Source: Blastococcus sp.
Lineage (GTDB): Bacteria > Actinomycetota > Actinomycetes > Mycobacteriales > Geodermatophilaceae
DNA length: 64,000 bases
Direction of reading: 5' to 3'
Assembly: GCA_025965795.1 (NCBI GenBank)
Contig: JAOPWH010000256.1
Location: 1-64,000 of the forward strand
Every line of letters begins with the position of its first letter. Within the stretch, counting starts at the first letter, position 1. Under the pieces are notes generated by a model, which did no database searches, had not been told where the DNA came from, and was given only the letters and a program-made list of their open reading frames with translations. Both the position numbers and the translations under genes were made by a program. Positions 8,157-14,699 of this stretch are shown here, one piece after another.

Positions 8157-8170
8157 GGGCCGAAGGTCCC
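8157..8170. promoter_or_regulatory. DosR-like box between devR and the cupin operon
   Basis: GGGCCGAAGGTCCC, one of the best matches in the window. Its centre is about 32 bp upstream of the devR -10, equal to about -44 from the inferred start, the position of proximal DosR sites in mycobacteria. It could also act on the plus-strand genes from 8354. Confidence 0.65.
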
Positions 8171-8281
8171 GGCAGCGGGTGCGTACGGCCCTCGCGAACG
8201 CCAGATACCGGAACGCCGCGGAATGCTCAGGGCATGGAGGTCCTCCGGCCGACCGTCCTCGACGTCGCCGGCACGAGAGCA

Positions 8282-8295
8282 GGGCCGAAAGTCCC
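8282..8295. promoter_or_regulatory. DosR-like box upstream of the cupin gene
   Basis: GGGCCGAAAGTCCC, matching the DosR core (GGGnCn-N2-nGTCCC) at every informative base. It ends 59 bp before the GTG start of the cupin-PNPOx operon. Confidence 0.6.
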
Positions 8296-8353
8296 GCGCC
8301 CGACGTCGAAGGACCGTCGCGGGGATCGCAGCGACGGGTCCACGCTGCAGGTT

Positions 8354-8707
8354 GTGGACCGCGAACCCCCCGACCTGCTGGCGCTCGGCGACGAGCTGCT
8401 GGCAGCCGCCGCCGAAGGCCGGTCCCACCGTGCCGGCCGCACGTTGCCCCACCCGGTCGACGGTCTGCGCCAGACGCTCATCGCGCTCCGGGAGGGCGCG
8501 GAGCTGAGCGAGCACGAGAGCCCGGGGCCGGCCAGCCTCATGGTGGTCCGCGGGCGCGTCCGGCTGGTCGCCGGTGATCAGACGGTCCACCTCGGCCGTC
8601 AGCAACTGAGCCCTATCCCCGACTGCCGGCACAGCCTGCGGGCCGACGAGGACTCCGTCGTCCTGCTCAGCGTCGCTGTCCCGGTGCGCGTCGCCGCGGC
8701 GGAGTGA
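8354..8707 (+). CDS. Small cupin-domain protein
   Basis: 117 aa from a GTG at 8354, with GCAGG just upstream; the open frame extends further 5' but the DosR-like box lies there, so a later start is preferred. A single cupin fold: GAELSEHESPGPASLMVVRGRVRLVAG (motif 1, with His and Glu) and LSPIPDCRHSLRADEDSVVLLSVAVPV (motif 2). Metal-binding cupins of this size are often small-molecule sensors or dioxygenase-like proteins; the role is unknown. Its stop overlaps the GTG of the next gene by 4 bp, so the two are translationally coupled and probably in the hypoxic regulon. Confidence 0.75.
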   Translation: MDREPPDLLALGDELLAAAAEGRSHRAGRTLPHPVDGLRQTLIALREGAELSEHESPGPASLMVVRGRVRLVAGDQTVHLGRQQLSPIPDCRHSLRADEDSVVLLSVAVPVRVAAAE

Positions 8708-9267
8708 TCCGCCGTCCCATGCGCGCCGACCCGCGCCGACCCGCAGCGGAGCTTCCCGTTCCCGGGGAGAACCTCGTGTTCGCGACCGCCGAAGCACTGG
8801 AGCCCGACGTGCTCGAGGTGCTCGACGAGGCCGAGTGCCTACGACTGCTGCCCACGGTCAGCATCGGCCGGATCGGCTACACCGAGGGGGCACTGCCGGC
8901 GATCCAGCCGGTCTCGTTCGCGGTGATCGGTGGCCAGGTGCTGATCCCGACCCGCACCGGGAGCAAGGTCGCGGCCGCCAGCCGCGGAGCCGTCGTCGCG
9001 TTCGAGGTCGACTCCTTCGACGCCGGTGGCAGGACCGGCTGGAACGTGACGGTCGTGGGTCCGTCCCGGCTGGTGAGGGACCCCGCGGAGGTGGCGGCCC
9101 TCCATGAGCTCGGCCTCACGCCGTGGGTGCCCTGGCCCGAGCGTGCCTACATCGCCGTGCAGATCTCACTCCTGCACGGACGGCGGATCCGAGCGGCGGC
9201 GACCCCACCGGCACCGAGCAGCCCCGGCACCATCGGCGCGCTCGACGCGCCCGGCGGGAGGTCGTGA
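8704..9267 (+). CDS. Pyridoxamine 5'-phosphate oxidase-like FMN-binding protein
   Basis: 187 aa from the GTG at 8704 that overlaps the cupin stop (GTGA). From residue about 38 it reads EAECLRLLPTVSIGRIGYTEGALPAIQPVSFAV, then LIPTRTGSKVAAASRGAVVAFEVDSFD and GWNVTVVGPSRLV, the split-barrel flavin-binding fold of PNPOx-like proteins (DUF-type, not the true pyridoxal enzyme). Family members in mycobacteria reduce F420- or FMN-dependent substrates, and at least one is in the DosR regulon. Substrate unknown. Confidence 0.85.
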   Translation: MIRRPMRADPRRPAAELPVPGENLVFATAEALEPDVLEVLDEAECLRLLPTVSIGRIGYTEGALPAIQPVSFAVIGGQVLIPTRTGSKVAAASRGAVVAFEVDSFDAGGRTGWNVTVVGPSRLVRDPAEVAALHELGLTPWVPWPERAYIAVQISLLHGRRIRAAATPPAPSSPGTIGALDAPGGRS

Positions 9268-9278
9268 TCCCCGGGAAC

Positions 9279-9292
9279 GGGACCTGTGGCCT
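9279..9292. promoter_or_regulatory. DosR-like box 1 upstream of the DoxX-like gene
   Basis: GGGACCTGTGGCCT. It is one of a tandem pair; the centre of the second is 21 bp (two helical turns) downstream, an arrangement typical of mycobacterial DosR promoters. Confidence 0.55.
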
Positions 9293-9299
9293 GCAGGTA

Positions 9300-9313
9300 T
9301 GGACCTTCGGCCC
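9300..9313. promoter_or_regulatory. DosR-like box 2 upstream of the DoxX-like gene
   Basis: TGGACCTTCGGCCC, the second of the pair, ending 60 bp before the ATG at 9374. Confidence 0.55.
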
Positions 9314-9373
9314 ATGGCGGCGGGCGGAGGTCGGCAGGAGGTTGAGATCGAAACCAGACGACAGGAGAGTGAC

Positions 9374-10009
9374 ATGACCGCCACCGTTCACCCGAAGCGC
9401 ACAGGCCTCCGGGACGGCGCCATCGAGGTACCCGACACGCCGGCAGGCTTGATCCAGACCACCGGGGTCGGAGCCGACGAGACGACATCGCACCGCTGGT
9501 TCCGGATCTTGGCGGCGGTCACCCGGATCAGCCTCGGCTGGATCTTCCTCTGGGCGTTCCTCGACAAGGCGTTCGCCCTCGGCCACGGGACGGGGGTCGA
9601 CGCCGAGACCGGCGCGACCGACTACTTCGGGCCGGCCGCCTGGATCCATGGTGGCTCCCCCACCGAAGGCTTCCTGACGTTCGGCACCAAGGGCCCGCTG
9701 GCCGACTTCTACACGGGCCTGGCCGGCAACGCGATCGTCGACTGGCTGTTCATGCTGGCCCTGCTCGGCGTCGGCCTTGCCCTGATCCTGGGCATCGGGA
9801 TGCGAATCGCAGCCGTCTCCGGCACCGCACTGCTGGTCATGATGTTCACGGCCGTTCTTCCCCCCGACAACAACCTCTTCATGGACGACCACCTCATCTA
9901 CGCCCTGGTCCTGGGGATGCTGGTGCTCGCCGGTGCCGGCAGGACGCTCGGCTTCGGCAGACAGTGGGAGCGCCTGCCGCTGGTCCGCGAGCACAGCTTC
10001 CTGAAGTAG
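9374..10009 (+). CDS. DoxX/DoxD-like quinone-linked membrane protein
   Basis: 211 aa, ATG at 9374 behind CAGGAGAG. After a 45-residue soluble lead come four predicted membrane helices (about 53-75, 120-140, 145-165, 175-195) with RISLGWIFLWAFLDKAFALGHGT, the signature start of DoxX family proteins, and conserved acidic/aromatic residues in LPPDNNLFMDDHLIYALVLG. DoxX relatives interact with quinones or thiol oxidation systems. Its position behind paired DosR-like boxes suggests a role in respiration or redox balance at low oxygen. A strong terminator hairpin follows at 10024. Confidence 0.82.
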   Translation: MTATVHPKRTGLRDGAIEVPDTPAGLIQTTGVGADETTSHRWFRILAAVTRISLGWIFLWAFLDKAFALGHGTGVDAETGATDYFGPAAWIHGGSPTEGFLTFGTKGPLADFYTGLAGNAIVDWLFMLALLGVGLALILGIGMRIAAVSGTALLVMMFTAVLPPDNNLFMDDHLIYALVLGMLVLAGAGRTLGFGRQWERLPLVREHSFLK

Positions 10010-10023
10010 CCGCACCTCTCCCT

Positions 10024-10056
10024 CGACCCCCGCGGCGCCTCGGCGCCCGGGGGTCG
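10024..10056 (+). terminator. Terminator hairpin after the DoxX-like gene
   Basis: A perfect 9-bp inverted repeat, CGACCCCCG and CGGGGGTCG, with a 15-nt GC-rich loop. It starts 15 bp after the stop. No U-run follows, as usual in actinobacteria. Confidence 0.7.
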
Positions 10057-10138
10057 TGGCGTGCCCGCATCCACCGGACCCCCACGGCCGGAAGGCACTG
10101 TGGGGCGTTGCCCCTGCTGGCGCCGAGCCGGAGGTGTC

Positions 10139-10384
10139 GTGTTCGTCCTGGTCCTCGCGGTTCCCGCGCTGCTCGTGGTGCTCCTCGGCTACGTCGTCGG
10201 TCACGGGATCTGGTCGTGGAGCGCCGGTCTCCTGGATCCCGCGACCAGGACGGCGCCGACGCCAGGGGCCGAGACGGCCGGCTGGATCACCGGCGTCCTC
10301 CTGCTGCTCGGTCTCGTCTGCGCCACCGGCCGCCGACGGCGACGGCGACGGCGACGGCGTCCCCAGGACGGACCTCCCGGCTGA
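10139..10384 (+). CDS. Small two-helix membrane protein with poly-Arg tail
   Basis: 81 aa from a GTG at 10139 preceded by CGGAGGTGTC; the open frame extends to 10061 but lacks a ribosome site there. Two hydrophobic helices (about residues 1-25 and 45-63) are followed by ten consecutive arginines encoded by a 6-bp tandem repeat (GGCGAC, about 10335-10360). Resembles PLDc_N/YtxH-size actinobacterial membrane peptides; function unknown. It lies alone between terminators. Confidence 0.6.
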   Translation: MFVLVLAVPALLVVLLGYVVGHGIWSWSAGLLDPATRTAPTPGAETAGWITGVLLLLGLVCATGRRRRRRRRRRPQDGPPG

Positions 10385-10445
10385 CCCTGTTCCCGCCTGT
10401 CCCGCAGCGGTTCCACCGCTGACGTCGAGAAGTTCCGAGTTCGCG

Positions 10446-10474
10446 TTGTCGTGCGCGCGAGACGGGCTTACGGT
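10446..10474 (+). promoter_or_regulatory. Promoter of the GH43 gene
   Basis: TTGTCG, 17 bp spacer, TACGGT: a good housekeeping-sigma promoter. Transcription would start near 10481, just before the operator at 10492. Confidence 0.55.
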
Positions 10475-10491
10475 GACGCGCGCCACATTTG

Positions 10492-10501
10492 ACAACGTTG
10501 T
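10492..10501. promoter_or_regulatory. LacI-family-type operator
   Basis: ACAACGTTGT, a 10-bp perfect palindrome with the central CG typical of LacI/GalR regulators. It lies about 10 bp downstream of the inferred start of transcription and 24 bp before the GH43 start codon, a position fit for repression. No LacI gene is in the window. Confidence 0.55.
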
Positions 10502-10524
10502 ACATCCGTGACGGGGGAAGTCCC

Positions 10525-12891
10525 ATGCGCACATCCAGCCGCCGCCTCCGCGGGACCATCGCCGCCACCGCGACCGTCGTGGGCATGGCCCTCCTGGTCC
10601 CGCCAGGGTCTGCCGCCGCCGCGCCGGGCGACGGGACCGGGACCGCGTACACCAACCCGGTCAGCCACCCGGACGCCGACACCTTCGCCGACCCGGCGGT
10701 CATCCGCGGCAAGGACGGCTACTGGTACGCCTACGGCACCACTGACCCGCTCAAGGAGAACGAGCCCGACCGGCACCTCCTGCCGATCCTGCAGTCCGAG
10801 GACCTCGTGCACTGGAAGCATGTCGGCGACGCCTTCACCGAGGCGACCAAGCCGGCGTGGGCTGAGCCGGACGCGGCCCTGTGGGCCCCCGACATCCGCT
10901 ACGTCGACGGTCAGTACCGGCTGTACTACGTCGTCACCGAGGTCATTCAGCCCGGGGAGGGCGTCGAACCAGGCGGCGACTACGCGGAGCACAACGACAA
11001 CGCCATCGGCGTCGCCTACTCCGACTCCCCCCTCGGCCCGTGGGTCCCCTCCGACGACCCGGTCGTCGGCCCCCGCGGGAGCAACGACAACTACCTCTGG
11101 ACCTTCGACCCGCACATGATCGTCGGGCCCCAGGGCAGGGAATACCTCTACTACGGCTCCTACTACGGCGGCATCTATGTCACCGAGCTCGCCGACCAGG
11201 GCACCGAACCCGGCAGCGAGGCGACCGGCACCCCGACCCAGGTGGCGATCGACAACAAGTACGAGGGCGCCTACGTCGTTCAGCGCAACGGCTGGTGGTA
11301 CCTCTTCGCATCCTCCGCCAACTGCTGCGCGGGGCCGACGACCGGTTACAGCGTCCACGTCGGGCGCTCGCGGAACGTGACCGGACCGTTCGTCGACCGC
11401 GAGGGCGTGCCGATGAACCAGTCGCGGGCCGGCGGAACGCCGGCGCTCTACCAGAACGGCAACAAGTGGATCGGCGCCGGCCACAACGCGGTGGTCACCG
11501 ACCTCGCCGGCCAGGACTGGATCGTCTACCACGCGATCGACCGCAACGACCCCTACCTGAACGGCCGTGGGGGCATCAACGAGCGGCCGATGCTCATCGA
11601 CCGGCTCGACTGGATCGGCGGCTGGCCCATCACCCGGGCCGGCGCGGGGCCCTCGCAGACTCGGCAGCCCGGCCCCACCACTCGCGGCGCCTACGTCACG
11701 AACTTCGACGACGGCGGCAGCGCTTTCGTGCGGGACGGTCACTGGGCCCCCGTCACTGACGACCAGTCGGGCGCGGCGCTGGGCTCCACCGGCACCGGCA
11801 CCAACACCCTGCTCTCGCGCGGCACGTTGCCGGCGCAGGTGCGCGTAGAGGCGGATCTGCGCCGCACGTCCGAGAATCCCGGCGAGTACGGCCTCCAGGC
11901 CGCTGTCGGGACGAACGGCCATGCGATCACCGCACGGATCGATCCGGCGAGCGGCAGGCTCATCCTCCGCGCGACCAACCGCGGTGCGGTCGCCTCCCAG
12001 CGAGGCGCCGCACTGCCGGCCGGGTTCGCCCACCAGGACTGGCACAACCTCGCCCTGGAGGTCCGCGGGAACACCGCGACCGCCGAGCTGACCAACGCCC
12101 GGCTCGGCGACCCGCTGGCCCGCGTCTCGCTGGCCCTGCCCAGGGGCTACGCGCTGAGCGGTCAGGCGGGAGCGGTCGTCCGGGGCCCTGGCGGCGAGGT
12201 GGACAACCTGTCCGCGATGAGGGCCGCGACCCTGGTCACCCGGATGGTCCCTGGACCTCGAACCGGAACGCTCCTCCCCGGCCCGAGCGACGAGTTCAAC
12301 GGGAGCTCGCTGGAGCCGGGCTGGGAGAAGGTCCGGGACCCGCAGTACACGGTCTCCGGCGGGTCCTTGAACTGGCAGGTCGAGTCCAAGGACCTGACCG
12401 GCACCAGCAACAACGCAGGCATCCTGCTGCGGAACGCGCCGGCCGGTAACTGGACCGCCGTGACCAAGCTGACCATCGACCTGGGCACGGACGTCATCCG
12501 CAACTACCAGCAGGGCGGGCTCATCGCCTACGTGAATGACGACCTCTTCACCCGGCTGTCACACGTGGCGATCTGGAACACCCGGCAGACCGAGTTCGGC
12601 AAGGAGATGCCCTACGCATCGGACACCGACGCGAACGCTCTCTCGTACGGCGGCACCATCATCGGTCCGCCCGCCGACACGACCTGGCTGCGGATCACCC
12701 ACCGGACCGACGCCAGCGGTGAGCACGAGCTGCAGGCGTCGACCAGTCGCGACGGCCACACCTGGGTCGTCGGCGGCGTGTGGACTCTGCCGGCAGGCTC
12801 CGACATCCGCATCGGGCTCATCTCGCACGGCAACCAGGGCGGGGACCCGGCGACCTCGCAGTTCGACTGGTTCCACGTCTACGCCGACTGA
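10525..12891 (+). CDS. Secreted GH43-type arabinanase/arabinofuranosidase with C-terminal DUF1349 domain
   Basis: 788 aa from the ATG at 10525 behind GGGGGAAG. A Sec signal peptide (MRTSSRR, hydrophobic helix, cleavage near GSAAAA, residue 33). Residues about 45-380 form a five-bladed GH43-like domain: HPDADTFADPAVIRGKDGYWY (catalytic-base region), LWAPDIRYVDGQYRLYY, TFDPHMIVGP and NKYEGAYVVQRNGWWYLF (catalytic acid Glu). A middle beta domain (about 400-575) and a C-terminal laminin/concanavalin-like DUF1349 domain (about 595-788) follow, probably carbohydrate-binding. It would cleave arabinan or arabinoxylan side chains outside the cell. Behind its own promoter and LacI-type operator, so likely induced by pentose sugars; monocistronic, with a terminator after it. 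Confidence 0.88.
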   Translation: MRTSSRRLRGTIAATATVVGMALLVPPGSAAAAPGDGTGTAYTNPVSHPDADTFADPAVIRGKDGYWYAYGTTDPLKENEPDRHLLPILQSEDLVHWKHVGDAFTEATKPAWAEPDAALWAPDIRYVDGQYRLYYVVTEVIQPGEGVEPGGDYAEHNDNAIGVAYSDSPLGPWVPSDDPVVGPRGSNDNYLWTFDPHMIVGPQGREYLYYGSYYGGIYVTELADQGTEPGSEATGTPTQVAIDNKYEGAYVVQRNGWWYLFASSANCCAGPTTGYSVHVGRSRNVTGPFVDREGVPMNQSRAGGTPALYQNGNKWIGAGHNAVVTDLAGQDWIVYHAIDRNDPYLNGRGGINERPMLIDRLDWIGGWPITRAGAGPSQTRQPGPTTRGAYVTNFDDGGSAFVRDGHWAPVTDDQSGAALGSTGTGTNTLLSRGTLPAQVRVEADLRRTSENPGEYGLQAAVGTNGHAITARIDPASGRLILRATNRGAVASQRGAALPAGFAHQDWHNLALEVRGNTATAELTNARLGDPLARVSLALPRGYALSGQAGAVVRGPGGEVDNLSAMRAATLVTRMVPGPRTGTLLPGPSDEFNGSSLEPGWEKVRDPQYTVSGGSLNWQVESKDLTGTSNNAGILLRNAPAGNWTAVTKLTIDLGTDVIRNYQQGGLIAYVNDDLFTRLSHVAIWNTRQTEFGKEMPYASDTDANALSYGGTIIGPPADTTWLRITHRTDASGEHELQASTSRDGHTWVVGGVWTLPAGSDIRIGLISHGNQGGDPATSQFDWFHVYAD

Positions 12892-12912
12892 GGATCGGCG
12901 GTAGCACCGGGC

Positions 12913-12944
12913 GCGCCCCGGTCCCCTCGGGGGGGCCGGGGCGC
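12913..12944 (+). terminator. Terminator hairpin after the GH43 gene
   Basis: A perfect 9-bp stem, GCGCCCCGG and CCGGGGCGC, loop of 14 nt, starting 21 bp after the stop. Confidence 0.7.
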
Positions 12945-13130
12945 TCCGCTGTCTCGGGCGGCGCGCCCACGGCCGCTACCGGCTCGACACATTCCGCCAA
13001 TCGGACGGAGCCGTTTCGTCCGGTTTGTGCCTGTCCCCTGGGGATCACGGATCCGTAACGTCACCGACAGCAGCCAGGCCGTACCGGTCCGTCACGGTCG
13101 GCGTCTTCCCGCCATTCACAGGAGCAGCAC

Positions 13131-13484
13131 ATGACTTCCTTCGCCCGCCCGTACCTCACGCTCCTCCCCGATGCCTTCGACGCCGACTTCTACGACGCCC
13201 CCGCGCCGGAGCCGATGCCGGAGCCGTCGTGGGACGCGTTCGCGGCCGCCGGCGACGAGTGGCGACAGGAGGCCCTCTGTGCCGAGACCGACCCCGAGGC
13301 GTTCTTCCCGGAGAAGGGTGGCTCCACCCGCGAGGCCAAGCGCGTCTGCACCGGCTGCACGGTCCGGGCCCAGTGCCTGGAGTCCGCCCTGACCAACGAC
13401 GAGCGGTTCGGCATCTGGGGTGGCCTGTCCGAGCGCGAGCGCCGACGGCTGCGCCTGCAGCGCCGCGAGGCGCTCAGCGCCTGA
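13131..13484 (+). CDS. whiB: WhiB-family iron-sulfur regulator, WhiB/WhmD (WhiB2) type
   Basis: 117 aa, ATG at 13131. Four cysteines (50, 73, 76, 82; C-x22-C-x2-C-x5-C) bind a 4Fe-4S cluster; FFPEKGGSTREAKRVC and the turn GIWGG (94-98) followed by a basic tail SERERRRLRLQRR are as in WhiB of streptomycetes and WhmD of mycobacteria, where this subfamily partners sigma factor or WhiA to control septation and sporulation. The N-terminus is acidic. Transcribed alone, with about 240 bp of intergenic DNA upstream. An O2- or NO-sensitive cluster would fit the redox theme of the neighbourhood, but that is inference. Confidence 0.92.
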   Translation: MTSFARPYLTLLPDAFDADFYDAPAPEPMPEPSWDAFAAAGDEWRQEALCAETDPEAFFPEKGGSTREAKRVCTGCTVRAQCLESALTNDERFGIWGGLSERERRRLRLQRREALSA

Positions 13485-13574
13485 CGAGGGTTCGCGGCCG
13501 CTCCCGTATCCGGGGCGGGTCGGGCGACATCTGGTCACTGTCGCCTTCTCACCCTCCCCCGACCGGAGTTGGTC

Positions 13575-14234
13575 ATGGACACTCGGACCTCTGGCCTCGT
13601 CCCTCCCCCACGGCAGGCGCCCGAGCAGGTCGTCCGGGTCTCGGAGACTCTGCTGGACCGACTGCTCGGCACGACCACCGCCGTGCACGCCGAGGGGCTG
13701 AAGTCCTTCGGGCTGCTGCTCGCCGACCCGGCGGACCGGCACTTCCCGTACGTCGCCACGGACGTCGCGTTCTTCGACCCGAGGAAGAACCGCCGCAACG
13801 ACCCGAGCATGCGACCGGTCTTCGAGGCACAGGGCACGTACTTCCGGGCCTACGACGACGCCGGCTTCGTCGCCGACACCACCGAGCTGCTGGAGATCTA
13901 CCGCCGGCTGGATGCGTGCGACCTCGAGGCCGTCGCTCTGTTCCACGTCCACCGCCGTCAGCCGGCGAACTTCTCGGTCATCGACTTCCGGCTGCACAAT
14001 CCCGCGTACGCGTGGCACCTGATCATCTCGCTGCGGGACCCGGCCGAGCCGGTCCTGCGACCGTTCGCCGTCGGCAAGGACCCTGCCTCGGACGTCGGGA
14101 TCAGCGCCGAGGACGCCAACGAGGGCAGCGAGCAGAGCTATCCCGGCCCCGAGGTCACTCCCCTGCGGCTGGTCGTCGACTCCGCCGGTCAGGCCGTCCC
14201 GCGCTACGACCGGCTGCTCGGCGTGGGGGTCTGA
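13575..14234 (+). CDS. JAMM/MPN-domain metalloprotease-like protein
   Basis: 219 aa, ATG at 13575 with GGAG upstream. A complete JAMM signature: Glu40 (HAEGLKSFGLLL) and H124-V-H126-x7-S134-x2-D137, the zinc site of Mov34/MPN isopeptidases (family M67). Between Glu40 and the HxH there are about 80 residues, much longer than in compact bacterial JAMM proteins such as Mec, owing to an insert rich in Asp and aromatic residues. Bacterial relatives cleave ubiquitin-like sulfur carriers (CysO, ThiS-like). No carrier or E1 gene is nearby, so the substrate is unknown. Confidence 0.8.
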   Translation: MDTRTSGLVPPPRQAPEQVVRVSETLLDRLLGTTTAVHAEGLKSFGLLLADPADRHFPYVATDVAFFDPRKNRRNDPSMRPVFEAQGTYFRAYDDAGFVADTTELLEIYRRLDACDLEAVALFHVHRRQPANFSVIDFRLHNPAYAWHLIISLRDPAEPVLRPFAVGKDPASDVGISAEDANEGSEQSYPGPEVTPLRLVVDSAGQAVPRYDRLLGVGV

Positions 14235-14654
14235 TCAGTCCGCCCGCGGACGAGGGCGCCGGCTCCGGAACGGGAGCCAGACGGCCAGGGCCATGAGCGC
14301 GAGCGCCAGCGGGATGTGCACGACCGTCAGGCCCTGGTGCTCGAAGATCTCCCCGCCGAGATAGGCCTCGAGGGCCAGCAGGACGACGAGTGCGGCGCTG
14401 CCCGCGACGAGGTCGCGCCGGGACCGGAGCTTCCAGACCGCGACGACCGCGGCCGCCACGGCCAGCGCGATCGTCGCCTCCCCGCCCCGGGCGTGCACGG
14501 TCACCCAGGTGCTGTCGAAGGGCTTTCCCGGACGGATGAACATCCCCGCCCACAGGCCTTGCAGCAGGATCCCCAGCGAGGTGAGCCCCACCAGCGCGCT
14601 GAACAGGGCACTGCGTTCCAGCGCCGGCGTCGTCATCGTGGTCGGCGTCGTCAT
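14235..14654 (-). CDS. Four-helix membrane protein
   Basis: 139 aa, ATG at 14654 behind GAGAGG. Four predicted helices (about 14-38, 58-75, 83-100, 108-128). Two histidines sit at helix ends (TVHARGGEATIALAV and TVVHIPLALALM) and could be haem or metal ligands, as in small cytochrome b-like proteins, but I cannot assign a family. It starts 45 bp after the stop of the phosphotransferase/sulfatase fusion on the same strand and is probably its operon partner. Its stop directly abuts that of the convergent JAMM gene. Confidence 0.7.
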   Translation of the reverse strand: MTTPTTMTTPALERSALFSALVGLTSLGILLQGLWAGMFIRPGKPFDSTWVTVHARGGEATIALAVAAAVVAVWKLRSRRDLVAGSAALVVLLALEAYLGGEIFEHQGLTVVHIPLALALMALAVWLPFRSRRPRPRAD

Positions 14655-14699
14655 GGTGGTCGGTCCTCTCGTGAGCGGGTTCCGTAGGCGGTTCCTCGA

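Noticed and set aside
10330-10360. GGCGAC hexamer repeat as a regulatory repeat
   Set aside because: It encodes the poly-Arg tail of the small membrane protein and looks like simple slippage.
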